Below are positions 34,559 through 43,252 of a DNA stretch of 64,000 nucleotides, piece after piece. Positions within the stretch are counted from its first letter, which is position 1. The number at the start of each line of letters is the position of its first letter. The notes beneath the pieces are model-generated. The model saw only the letters and a program-made list of their open reading frames with translations, did not search any database and was not told where the DNA came from. Source of the stretch: Pirellula staleyi DSM 6068 (GTDB lineage: Bacteria; Planctomycetota; Planctomycetia; Pirellulales; Pirellulaceae); NCBI GenBank assembly GCA_945900945.1, contig CAMDKL010000001.1, forward strand, positions 81,515 through 145,514, read 5' to 3'. The translations under genes were made by a program, and so were the position numbers.

Positions 34559-35959
34559 ATGTCCGAAACCTTTGATCTCATCGTTCTCGGCGGCGGCCCA
34601 ACTGGCGCTAGCGCTGCTGGTGCTGCCGGTCTCCTTGGCAAACGGGTCGCACTCGTCGAAAAAGCTCGCGATCTGGGCGGTGCGGGTACCAATACCGGTA
34701 CGTTACCAAGTAAGACACTGCGCGAGACGGCACTCGTACTCAGTGGCTATCGCTCGCGGCGACTCTTCGGAGTTGATCTTGCACTTCAGCGTGCAGCGAC
34801 AGTAGTTGACTTTATGTACCATTCCAACCACGTCTCCGAGGCTGAACGCAATCGAACAACTGCGAGGCTCAACCTGCGCCACGTCGTTCGCTACACAGGC
34901 CAGGCAAACTTCGTTGATCCTCATACGATTCGGTTCGTGAGTGCTGATGGCGGGGAGACTCTAATTCGCGGCAATAAAGTCCTCATCGCCACGGGCTCCT
35001 CTCCATTGCGACCGCCGGAGTTTTGCTTTGAGGATGACCGCGTGCATGACTCCGACGAAATACTCCAACTCACGGCGATGCCAAAAAAGCTCGTTGTGAT
35101 CGGCGGTGGTGTGATCGGCAGCGAATACGCTGGTACCTTTGCCGCGCTTGGAGTCGAAGTCCATCTGGTCGATGGCCGCGACGTTTTGATGCCATTTCTC
35201 GACGCGGAGATTTCCAAAGCCCTCGCGGAGGCGATGGCGGAGCATGGAGTACAGTTTCATTGGAAAGAGCGGGTCGTCGCGTGCGATGCGTCTCATTCCG
35301 AAAATGTCGTCCTCACGCTGTCCTCGGGCCGGACTCTCACATGCGACGGCGTGTTCGTCTGCGCGGGGCGGCAGAGCAACACCACCGACCTGAACCTCAG
35401 CGCCGCTGGCATCACGCCGGGCAATCGTGGCCTCGTGCCCGTAAACTTGCACTACCAGAGCGAGGTGCCGCACATCTACGCCGCCGGTGACGCCGTCGGC
35501 CCTCCCGCGCTCGCCGCTACTGGTATTGAACAGGCTCGCGTCGCTGTCTTCCATGCCTTCGATTCTTTGTTAAAGAGCGACCTCGCGACACTTCTTCCGA
35601 CTGGAATCTACACGATTCCCGAGGCGAGCATGGTCGGCGAGACCGAGGCATCGCTCCGAGCCAAGGGTATCGATTTCATCGCCGGTCGCGCTAGGTACGC
35701 AGACATCCCGCGTGGCGAGATCATCGGCGATCGGACAGGTTTCCTAAAGTTGCTTTTCCGCCGCGAAGACATGCGATTACTGGGTGTTCATGTCATCGGC
35801 GAGCAAGCGACCGAGCTGGTCCACATCGGCCTCGTCGCGATGCTAATGGATGCCGGAGCGGAGCTTTTCAATCGAGTGTGCTTCAACTATCCTACGCTCG
35901 GCGACCTTTATAAATATGCCACGTACGACGCCATCATTCAGCGAACTACGAACTCTTAG
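34559..35959 (+). CDS. SthA-like flavoprotein (soluble pyridine nucleotide transhydrogenase/dihydrolipoamide-dehydrogenase family)
   Basis: A 466-residue FAD- and NAD(P)-binding protein. FAD motif: LIVLGGGPTGASAAGAAGLL at the N-terminus. The disulfide region reads GGAGTNTGTLPSKTLRETAL: neither cysteine of the redox pair is present, as in SthA-type transhydrogenases. NAD(P) motif: VVIGGGVIGSEYAGTFAALG near residue 178. The second FAD segment is HIYAAGDAVGPPALA, and the dimer interface appears at the end (GVHVIGEQATELVHIGL; FNYPTLGDLYKYATYDA). SthA interconverts NADPH and NADH. Its GC content is visibly higher than that of its neighbours. Called SthA-like rather than lipoamide dehydrogenase because of the missing cysteines. 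Confidence 0.88.
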   Translation: MSETFDLIVLGGGPTGASAAGAAGLLGKRVALVEKARDLGGAGTNTGTLPSKTLRETALVLSGYRSRRLFGVDLALQRAATVVDFMYHSNHVSEAERNRTTARLNLRHVVRYTGQANFVDPHTIRFVSADGGETLIRGNKVLIATGSSPLRPPEFCFEDDRVHDSDEILQLTAMPKKLVVIGGGVIGSEYAGTFAALGVEVHLVDGRDVLMPFLDAEISKALAEAMAEHGVQFHWKERVVACDASHSENVVLTLSSGRTLTCDGVFVCAGRQSNTTDLNLSAAGITPGNRGLVPVNLHYQSEVPHIYAAGDAVGPPALAATGIEQARVAVFHAFDSLLKSDLATLLPTGIYTIPEASMVGETEASLRAKGIDFIAGRARYADIPRGEIIGDRTGFLKLLFRREDMRLLGVHVIGEQATELVHIGLVAMLMDAGAELFNRVCFNYPTLGDLYKYATYDAIIQRTTNS

Positions 35960-35975
35960 TCGACTTGGATCTCCT

Positions 35976-37292
35976 GTGCTCACAAAATTCGCCACCCCTT
36001 TCTGTCTTTCTCTTTTACCAAATGTACTCGTTGTTGTTGCGAGCATGGTGTTGGGTTGCTCCGCAAATAAGCCGGTTGCACGGGGGGCTCCACTAGCGAA
36101 AGTGACAGTCGCGACCGCGATAGAGCAGGAGATAACCGACTTTGATGACTTCGTTGGTCGAACCGAGGCGAGTGAAACAGTCGAGGTGCGTTCGCGTGTC
36201 TCAGGCTTCATCAAGTCGGTCGAGTTTCAAGATGGAAGTCGTGAGATTGAAAAGGACCAATTGCTTTTCAGGATCGAGCCAGATCTCTACAAAGCAATCC
36301 ATGAACAGTCGACTTCTCGTATCGAACTGTGGGAAGCAAAGAAGGAACTCGCCCAGAGTAAGTTTGCACGTTACAAAATTTTGTTGCCAACGGGCGCTGT
36401 TTCCAGAGAAGAGTATGATGAATCGCTTTCAGCCGTCAAAGAATCGGAATCTGCTGTTGTGGCTGCAAAAGCCGACGCTGACCGGACGGCATTGGATCTC
36501 AGGTACACAGATATTCGAGCCGAAATTGCAGGCCGTATCGATCGTGCTTTTATTACATCTGGCAACATGGTCACCGGCGGCCTTGGAAGTGGCACGTTAC
36601 TAACTCGCATTGTTAAGAACGATCCGATCTTTGCTTATCTCGATATCGACGAGCGAACGGTGCTGAAATACCTGCGACGATTGAACCCATCCGTGGATAC
36701 ATCCTCTACGAAGGATACGGTTGAAACATCGTCCCCCGGTGATGCTTCTGTGCGAAAAGCTTCGAAAAGCCTAGAGATTCCATGTTTAATGCAGTTGGCT
36801 GACGAGAAGGATTTTCTCCATGTTGGAAAAATCGACTTTGTCGAAAACAGGGTTGATTCCGCGACGGGTAGCATCAGGGTCCGTGGAGTTTTTTCGAATG
36901 CAGATTTGATGCTGACGGGCGGACTCTTTGTTCGGATTCGCATTCCTGTTTCTGAATCGTATCTTGGTGTACTCATTCCCGAGCAAGCGATTGGTACCGA
37001 CCAAAATATCAAATTTGCCTATGTCGTTGGTGCAGACAATATTCCGCAACGCAAGAACTTGGTTTTAGGTCCTCAGCGTGGCGCGATGCGTGTTATTAGG
37101 TCTGGGATCGAGGCTAAGCAAAAGGTGATCTATCGCGGATTACAACTTGTACGACCCGGTAAATCAGTCGAGCCGGAGTTGGTAGAACTCAGTATTCGAA
37201 CCGTTGCCACGGGAACCAATCCCGCCACGGTCGTATCGTCAAACGTGAGCGAATCAAACGCGGTAACTCCTGCTGCAAAAACCAACCCGTAA
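35976..37292 (+). CDS. RND efflux periplasmic adaptor (membrane fusion protein)
   Basis: A 438-residue adaptor that links an RND pump to an outer-membrane channel. The track ORF begins inside the flavoprotein gene; GTG 35976 places a lipoprotein signal at the N-terminus (LPNVLVVVASMVLGC). Then follow the beta-barrel/lipoyl start VTVATAIEQEITDFDDFVGR, VEVRSRVSGFIKSVEFQDG, a coiled-coil hairpin (residues about 100-165) and the AcrA-like ADLMLTGGLFVRIRIPV and QRGAMRVIRSGIEAKQKVIYRG. The RND pump follows after 22 bases. No TolC-type gene is in the window. Confidence 0.88.
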   Translation: MLTKFATPFCLSLLPNVLVVVASMVLGCSANKPVARGAPLAKVTVATAIEQEITDFDDFVGRTEASETVEVRSRVSGFIKSVEFQDGSREIEKDQLLFRIEPDLYKAIHEQSTSRIELWEAKKELAQSKFARYKILLPTGAVSREEYDESLSAVKESESAVVAAKADADRTALDLRYTDIRAEIAGRIDRAFITSGNMVTGGLGSGTLLTRIVKNDPIFAYLDIDERTVLKYLRRLNPSVDTSSTKDTVETSSPGDASVRKASKSLEIPCLMQLADEKDFLHVGKIDFVENRVDSATGSIRVRGVFSNADLMLTGGLFVRIRIPVSESYLGVLIPEQAIGTDQNIKFAYVVGADNIPQRKNLVLGPQRGAMRVIRSGIEAKQKVIYRGLQLVRPGKSVEPELVELSIRTVATGTNPATVVSSNVSESNAVTPAAKTNP

Positions 37293-37314
37293 TAAGCCAT
37301 CCGAAGGATACACC

Positions 37315-40300
37315 GTGCTGTCACATTTCTTTATTGATCGGCCTATCTTTGCGGGTGTTATTTCGTTCGTCATAACGATGATCGGGGCCATCTTTGTGTG
37401 GACTCTGCCGATCGCGCAATATCCCGAGATCGCTCCGCCGACCGTTCAAGTCTCTTGCTTCTATCCAGGAGCCAGCGCGAAGGTTGTTTCGGACACGGTC
37501 GCGGCTCCGATCGAGCAGCAGGTGACCGGCGTTGAAAACATGCTCTACATGTCGTCTCAATCTACCAATGACGGTGCCTATAACTTGACCGTCACCTTCG
37601 ATATTGGAACGAACTTGGATATGGCACAAGTCTTGGTCCAAAACCGCGTCAATCTTGCGCTACCAAGCTTGCCCAGCGAAGTCAAACAAACCGGAGTCAG
37701 CGTCAAGAAGAAATCAGCCAATGTTCTTTTGGTCGTCAACGTTGTTTCGCCAAAAAACTCAAGGGATCAACTCTATTTGAGTAACTATGCTACGATCCGG
37801 TTGCGAGATGAACTTGCTCGACTTGAAGGAGTGGGTGACGTCTCGTTCCTAGGTCAGCTCGATTATAGCATGCGAGTGTGGTTGGATCCAGAACGGCTCG
37901 CCGTTCTGGGGACGACTGCACCCGATGTGTTGCTAGCGTTACGCGAACAAAATGTGCAAGTGGCTGCGGGCGCCATCGGCCGTCCACCTGTCCCCGCTGG
38001 CGAATTGTTTCAGTACACCCTGACAACTCTCGGACGTTTGACCGAAGCCGAGGAGTTCGGGGACATCATTGTCAAATCGGGACAAAGTGGACAAATAGTG
38101 CGTCTTAAAGACGTTGTTACGGCAAAGCGACAGTCAGCAGATGGACAATCATTAGGCGGGATCGAGCTCGGAGCCAAGAGCCAAGACACAGCTTGTACGC
38201 TCGACGGAAGCCCGTCGGTCGGATTGGCTATTTATCAATTGCCAGGTTCCAATGCTCTCGACACTGCGAAAACCATTCGCAAACGGATGGCGGAGCTCAA
38301 AGAGTTGTTCCCTGACGACGTTGACTATAAGATTGTGTACGACACGACTCCCTTCATTTCGGAGTCGATCACCGAAGTGTTCAAGGCATTGCGAGACGCC
38401 ATTATTCTAGTTGCAATTGTGGTCTTGGCTTTCTTGCAGTCCTGGCGGGCAACCTTGATTCCGTTGATTGCCGTCCCGGTAGCGATTGTGGGCACCTTTG
38501 CTGTGATGGCAGGACTCGGTTTTAGCCTCAACAATCTGTCCTTGTTCGGTTTGGTATTGGCAATCGGTATTGTGGTCGATGATGCGATCGTGGTCGTGGA
38601 AGCAGTCGAGCATGCAATCGATCATGGGCTAACGCCGCGAGATGCGGCGAGGAAAGCCATGGACGAAGTTTCCGGTCCGATCATTGCGATTTCGCTAGTG
38701 CTCATGTGCGTATTCATACCGTGCATTTTTATTACCGGAATCACGGGACAGTTCTTTAAGCAGTTTGCGGTCACGATTGCGGTTTCGACCTTCTTTTCGG
38801 CCTTGAATTCTTTGACGCTCAGCCCTGCATTATCCGCTTTGCTATTGCGTCCAAAAGCCGAGCAGCGAGACCCACTCACGAAGCTTATCAATGCTACATT
38901 GGGTTGGTTTTTTAAGCTTTTTAATTCCGGATTCAATACTGCATCCGGCATCTACGCTTCGGTGGTCGGCAGCCTACTGAGACTCAGTTTTGTAGTGGTG
39001 CTTGTCTATGTTGGCCTGCTTGGGCTAACTTATTTTGGCATGACCCATGTTCCGTCTGGATTTATTCCGGCTCAAGACAAAGGGTATTTACTGGTCGATG
39101 TGCAGCTGCCTGATTCGGCATCACTTGATCGCACACGTGTGGTCATGCAGGAAATCGAAAGGTTATTGCGAGGTGGAAAAGAGGGGGGCACCGAAGTCGA
39201 TTCTGGCGCAAGCCATTCTCGTTCAAGTTCTGGTGTACCGGGCGTGGGACATACGATTGCGGTAAACGGACAGTCTTTTATTCAAAATGCCGTTGGATCC
39301 AACTTCGGTTCGTTCTATGTGATTCTCGATGAATTTCATCATCGCCATGGTGCTGAGCTTGGGGCCAACGCGATCGCCGCCAAGCTTCGAGCGTTGGTTG
39401 CTGCGAATGTGCGAGACGCCAAAGTAGCCGTATTTGGCCCGCCCCCAGTAGACGGCCTGGGGAGTGGCGGCGGTTTTAAGGTGATGGTTCGGGATGTGGG
39501 TGCATTGGGGCTCGACAATCTCCAGCTATCTGCGGACGAACTGGCCAGTACCGGTAACAGCGTGCCTGGTTTGATCGGATTGTTTAATGGCTTTCGAGCT
39601 TCAACGCCACAGTTTTTCGTCGACGTCGACCGCAGCAAATGCAGGTCGCTCGGTGTCTCGCTGCAGGAAGTCTTTTCGTCGTTGCAATTGTTCTTAGGCG
39701 GAACCTACGCGAACGACTTCAACCAATTTGGTCGAACTTGGCAAGTGAACTTGCAAGCAGACTCGAGTTTCCGGTTGCGGCCAGAGCAGATTTCTCAGTT
39801 CCGTGTTCGCAACTCTGCTGGCGGTATGGTACCGTTAGGGGCACTTTGCGACGTATCCGAAAGTAGCGGCCCGTCGATGGTCCTGCGATACAACGGAGTC
39901 AACGCAGCAGCCGTCAATGGATCGTCTGCTCCTGGCTTCAGTTCTGGCGCGATTGTTTCGGTCGTCGATACCATTGTCAAAGACACACTTCCATCGGGAA
40001 TGGACGCGCAATGGACAGAGCTAACATTCCTGCAAATTCGAGCAGGGAACACCGCCATTGTTGTCTTTGCTATCGCCGTCGTACTGGTCTTTCTCGTTTT
40101 GGCTGCTCAGTACGAGAGCTTGTCTATGCCTTTGGCAGTCATTCTGGTTGTCCCGATGTGTTTGCTTTGCTCGGTAGCTGGGATCGCTATGGCAGGCATG
40201 GATATCAACATCTTCGTCCAGATAGGATTTATCGTTTTGGTGGGCTTGGCTAGCAAGAATGCGATCTTGATTGTTGAGTTTGCGAAAGAGCAACAAGCGT

Positions 40301-40575
40301 CTGGCGTCCCGTGTTTTGAAGCGACTGTTACCGCATGTCGTCTGCGACTGCGTCCAATCATGATGACGTCGTTTGCGTTTATCTTGGGTGTGGTCCCGTT
40401 GGCACTTGCCGTGGGAGCCGGTGCAGAGATGCGACGCACGCTTGGTATAGCAGTCTTTGCTGGCATGCTTGGAGTGACCATTTTCGGCATCCTGTTGACG
40501 CCGGTTTTTTATTATCTGTTGGCTCGGACAAATTCCAAATCGAAATCCGCCAAACCCCATGCCCATCCACTATAG
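37315..40575 (+). CDS. RND multidrug efflux transporter, HAE1/AcrB family
   Basis: A 1086-residue inner-membrane pump beginning at GTG (LSHFFIDRPIFAGVISFVIT). It has the 12-helix, two-fold repeated architecture with two large periplasmic loops. Proton-relay residues are in place: the paired Asp in TM4 (AIGIVVDDAIVVVEA) and Lys in TM10 (LVGLASKNAILIVEFA). Typical segments are NQFGRTWQVNLQADSSFRLR and PSMVLRYNGVNAAAVNGSSA. It exports hydrophobic compounds with the adaptor encoded 22 bases upstream, driven by the proton gradient. Length is a little above the usual 1030-1050. Convergent with the secreted-protein gene; a long inverted repeat lies between them. Confidence 0.95.
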   Translation: MLSHFFIDRPIFAGVISFVITMIGAIFVWTLPIAQYPEIAPPTVQVSCFYPGASAKVVSDTVAAPIEQQVTGVENMLYMSSQSTNDGAYNLTVTFDIGTNLDMAQVLVQNRVNLALPSLPSEVKQTGVSVKKKSANVLLVVNVVSPKNSRDQLYLSNYATIRLRDELARLEGVGDVSFLGQLDYSMRVWLDPERLAVLGTTAPDVLLALREQNVQVAAGAIGRPPVPAGELFQYTLTTLGRLTEAEEFGDIIVKSGQSGQIVRLKDVVTAKRQSADGQSLGGIELGAKSQDTACTLDGSPSVGLAIYQLPGSNALDTAKTIRKRMAELKELFPDDVDYKIVYDTTPFISESITEVFKALRDAIILVAIVVLAFLQSWRATLIPLIAVPVAIVGTFAVMAGLGFSLNNLSLFGLVLAIGIVVDDAIVVVEAVEHAIDHGLTPRDAARKAMDEVSGPIIAISLVLMCVFIPCIFITGITGQFFKQFAVTIAVSTFFSALNSLTLSPALSALLLRPKAEQRDPLTKLINATLGWFFKLFNSGFNTASGIYASVVGSLLRLSFVVVLVYVGLLGLTYFGMTHVPSGFIPAQDKGYLLVDVQLPDSASLDRTRVVMQEIERLLRGGKEGGTEVDSGASHSRSSSGVPGVGHTIAVNGQSFIQNAVGSNFGSFYVILDEFHHRHGAELGANAIAAKLRALVAANVRDAKVAVFGPPPVDGLGSGGGFKVMVRDVGALGLDNLQLSADELASTGNSVPGLIGLFNGFRASTPQFFVDVDRSKCRSLGVSLQEVFSSLQLFLGGTYANDFNQFGRTWQVNLQADSSFRLRPEQISQFRVRNSAGGMVPLGALCDVSESSGPSMVLRYNGVNAAAVNGSSAPGFSSGAIVSVVDTIVKDTLPSGMDAQWTELTFLQIRAGNTAIVVFAIAVVLVFLVLAAQYESLSMPLAVILVVPMCLLCSVAGIAMAGMDINIFVQIGFIVLVGLASKNAILIVEFAKEQQASGVPCFEATVTACRLRLRPIMMTSFAFILGVVPLALAVGAGAEMRRTLGIAVFAGMLGVTIFGILLTPVFYYLLARTNSKSKSAKPHAHPL

Positions 40576-40662
40576 GACGGCGTGACAAAGATTTCGGCCT
40601 GTACGATTGAGACACACAAAGGTGCTAGCACAAGTCGAGCATTCAGCAACAATCACTGGAAA

Positions 40663-40727
40663 GGTAGGAAAATTAGGGGTAGGAAGATGAGTTTCAAAAG
40701 TATTTTCCTACCCCAATTCTTCCTACC
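40663..40727. terminator. Imperfect 26-bp inverted repeat between convergent genes, likely bidirectional terminator or repeat
   Basis: GGTAGGAAAATTAGGGGTAG and following GAAGAT (40663-40688) pair with ATTTTCCTACCCCAATTCTT plus CCTACC (40702-40727), 22 of 26 positions matching. The loop is about 13 bases. It lies between the stop of the RND pump and the stop of the convergent gene, the position expected for a shared transcription end; the right arm is followed by GGGTTTTC. Confidence 0.6.
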
Positions 40728-40794
40728 GGGTTTTCAATCCAATCGTTCAGGTCGAAGGATTTTGATTACTGCAAGCAGTTAGCATCCGTCTGGA

Positions 40795-42246
40795 TCAGAA
40801 CTGCACTTTATACTTTTCGGTCATCCTACGCCGAATGTCAGCTTCCATCGCATCGATTTTGGCTATCAGTTCTCGGTAGGATAAAAAGCCCTGAGCTTGT
40901 GCCATATCTTGGTACTTGCTCAATGAGTTCGATTGGTCTTGGTAGGCGTAGTTGGTGCCACCATGGTACATACCGTAGTACCCGTAGTACCCACCGGTGT
41001 TTCCGTACTGTGTCGCTCCAGCGTTATTCGCCAGAGCCGCTTCCCCAGCTTGAATGTTGGTTTGTTGCATTGCTACCATATTGCCTCGCAGTCCTTTAGA
41101 AACGGCCACTGTAAAGTTCACTATCTCGGGATCCACGTTTAAGGTTGGCAGATCGTCAAGTCTTCGTGCCATTTGGCCGTTCATTTGGGCGCGCGAGCCT
41201 GTGTTACTTGCTGAGTAGTCCCGCACGCGTTTAATGATATTTGTGGACTTAGCATAGTAGGTTTTGTTGGTTTCCAACAAAGCACTCTCGCTCAATGGAT
41301 CCTGTAATGGTTCAAGGCCTTCAGGTGGTATGTTGGCAGCCTGCTGATGCACGGTGAAAATTCCTACAAGGTGGTCGAGGGTTTCAACGGTAATAGCTCC
41401 TCGAAAGGCAATGGTGTTTCCATCCATGGAAGCGACCCATTTGGAGGACTCTGGCATCGATGCGTGGTTTCTGTGAAGTACCTCTATAAAAAAGTTCTTT
41501 GCGACAGGCAGCAAATTCGCTGGCGAGGAACCGAAGTCCAGACTGATAATGCATTCGTTTAGATTTTTCCGCCCAACGATGATTCGAATTCCATGGACGG
41601 AGGAAAGAGTGGTCGCAACGGACCGCAAATCCAAGCCCTTGAGAGATTCAAAACCTACGAGTTTTTGTTCTAGAGCTATTGGTGACCATGTGTCCAGAAG
41701 GTCAACGGCTAGCAGTAGCGATATGAACTTCGAACCTTGAACCGCATGCTTTTTTAGGTATGCCGATGAGCCAGTACCGACTTCTTTGTTTAGCCACATC
41801 GCTACCAATTTGCGGTCGGACGGACGGACGATTCCAATCACGTTGCTGGCGATTGGCACCAAGTAGGATTGTCGAGGTGTCCAAATGACACTCTTGCCTG
41901 CGATCGAATCGACATACCCTTTTACTAACTTCGCAAGTGATTCCGCGTTCTTCCAACCAGCTAATGTGACGTAACCAATTTCCCAGGAAGGCTCGAGCGA
42001 GTCGAGGTTCAAATCGGCGGCAATGCGAACTTCGCCAATCCCTTCAGGCAAATCCGCATGCAGCATCGATCCTGACGTCAAAGATCGAAGAGACGAAAAG
42101 TCAGCGTAAAGGATTGCGTTTGCACCGTTCGGCGTCGAAGCTAAAACCTCGGTCAAGGAAGGTTCTTGAGAACCAACTTCTCCTCCTAGGAGTCCGACGC
42201 TAGTCAATACGAGAAGCATTTGAAAAAAACGAATCGCTCGTGTCAC
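40795..42246 (-). CDS. Secreted protein of unknown function with Gly/Tyr-rich C-terminal patch
   Basis: A 483-residue exported protein. GTG 42246 is chosen because AAAGG lies 9 bases upstream and the signal peptide (IRFFQMLLVLTSVGLLGGEV) then sits at the N-terminus; the track start at 42321 adds 25 residues before it. The body has PNGANAILYADFSSLRSL, DLNLDSLEPSWEIGYVTLAG, and GLRGNMVAMQQTNIQAGEAA. A Tyr/Gly-rich patch (TGGYYGYYGMYHGGTNYAY) precedes a helical tail (LIAKIDAMEADIRRRM). I recognise no domain. It shares no obvious similarity with the secreted protein at 25.4 kb. Confidence 0.75.
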   Translation of the reverse strand: MTRAIRFFQMLLVLTSVGLLGGEVGSQEPSLTEVLASTPNGANAILYADFSSLRSLTSGSMLHADLPEGIGEVRIAADLNLDSLEPSWEIGYVTLAGWKNAESLAKLVKGYVDSIAGKSVIWTPRQSYLVPIASNVIGIVRPSDRKLVAMWLNKEVGTGSSAYLKKHAVQGSKFISLLLAVDLLDTWSPIALEQKLVGFESLKGLDLRSVATTLSSVHGIRIIVGRKNLNECIISLDFGSSPANLLPVAKNFFIEVLHRNHASMPESSKWVASMDGNTIAFRGAITVETLDHLVGIFTVHQQAANIPPEGLEPLQDPLSESALLETNKTYYAKSTNIIKRVRDYSASNTGSRAQMNGQMARRLDDLPTLNVDPEIVNFTVAVSKGLRGNMVAMQQTNIQAGEAALANNAGATQYGNTGGYYGYYGMYHGGTNYAYQDQSNSLSKYQDMAQAQGFLSYRELIAKIDAMEADIRRRMTEKYKVQF

Positions 42247-42802
42247 GATGCAGCCTTTAAAAAAGAGTATTTTTCGACCTTGAAAACAAGAAACAGGTTC
42301 GGGATCAAGCAGAATAACCATATAAACCGATCGCCCTCACCCCTGACTTGGGGATCTTATTGTAGTCACTGAGTTGCATTGTAGCATTTAGGCCACGAAA
42401 TGTAGTAGAAACCGTGTCTATCCGTTTGCAATGGCACTCGAAACGATTTCGGGTTCTTAGAGGATTTTTGGCACTTCTGGTTGATCATCACCGTTGTCTT
42501 CGAACTGAAAATTTTCGACCTGAACTGAATTTCAAAAATTCAGATCGTTCGCAATGACATTTTCCATCACGATCGCTCCATTAAAAATCCATCGGGTTAG
42601 GGAAATTTCAGGGCAGGAAGAAGAAAACAATCTACTTTCGGTGTTGATCAATCGAGAAGTGTCCAAATTTTGCGGATTTCAACAAACCGATTGGAATCAA
42701 AAAAGGCTTCTCCTACACTGATGAACAATGTAAAAAGACACAATCAGAGCATTGGGTCCTATCGAGCGCCCTTAACTTTTCGCGATTTCCAGGAGAACTG
42801 CT
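42247..42802. other. Intergenic stretch upstream of the SHD1 gene
   Basis: About 550 bases without a believable gene, AT-rich. One small hairpin is present, CTGAATTT-CAA-AAATTCAG (42525-42543), without a T-run. The ORF at 42670 is a shadow of the next gene and lacks family features. Confidence 0.6.
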
Positions 42803-43168
42803 ATGTTTCGGCGTTGTTGTTTTTTCGCCGTCTGTTTACTTCTCGCGCAGACGCCGTCAGCTTTTTCCAAGGAATGGTCCGACAAATCCGGCGCTTTTCA
42901 ATTCGAAGCGACCTTGATCGCCTTCGATCAAGAAAATGTGGTGCTCCAATCCACCGACAAGGAGCGGATGAACGGACACGAACTCATTTCGATCCCAAGA
43001 AAAGACCTCTCGGCAGCAGATCAGGAATACTTGTCCTCCAAAGATGCCGCCGAGTTAACTTCGCAGTTACCGCTCGCGACAGCTCACAGGCATCGTTTCA
43101 AGCGATGGCCCGCAATCCAGGTTATGTCGTGGGACCGGTTAAAAGGTTATCTCGAAGGAGATGATTAG
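42803..43168 (+). CDS. Small secreted protein with SHD1-like domain
   Basis: A 121-residue exported protein. Signal peptide MFRRCCFFAVCLLLAQTPSA, then KEWSDKSGAFQFEATLIAFD, ENVVLQSTDK and ISIPRKDLSAADQEYLSSK, which matches the SHD1 (SLA1 homology 1-like) pattern common in planctomycete secreted proteins. AGGAG at 42790-42795 is a good ribosome-binding site. The gene lies 84 bases upstream of the sensor kinase but is probably separately transcribed. Function unknown. Confidence 0.8.
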   Translation: MFRRCCFFAVCLLLAQTPSAFSKEWSDKSGAFQFEATLIAFDQENVVLQSTDKERMNGHELISIPRKDLSAADQEYLSSKDAAELTSQLPLATAHRHRFKRWPAIQVMSWDRLKGYLEGDD

Positions 43169-43252
43169 AATCGACTGCGATTGTGAAACGGGCGACATGG
43201 AGAGCGAAGGGCCGCCCAGCCCGCTCGGCAGTTTTCAATCCCTCTTTTTCAA

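Noticed and set aside
34961-35554. 197-residue antisense ORF in the SthA-like gene
   Set aside because: Typical shadow frame in a GC-rich gene; no domain.
42670-43164. 164-residue ORF overlapping the SHD1 gene
   Set aside because: Different frame of the same region; the SHD1 frame has signal peptide, ribosome-binding site and motif.
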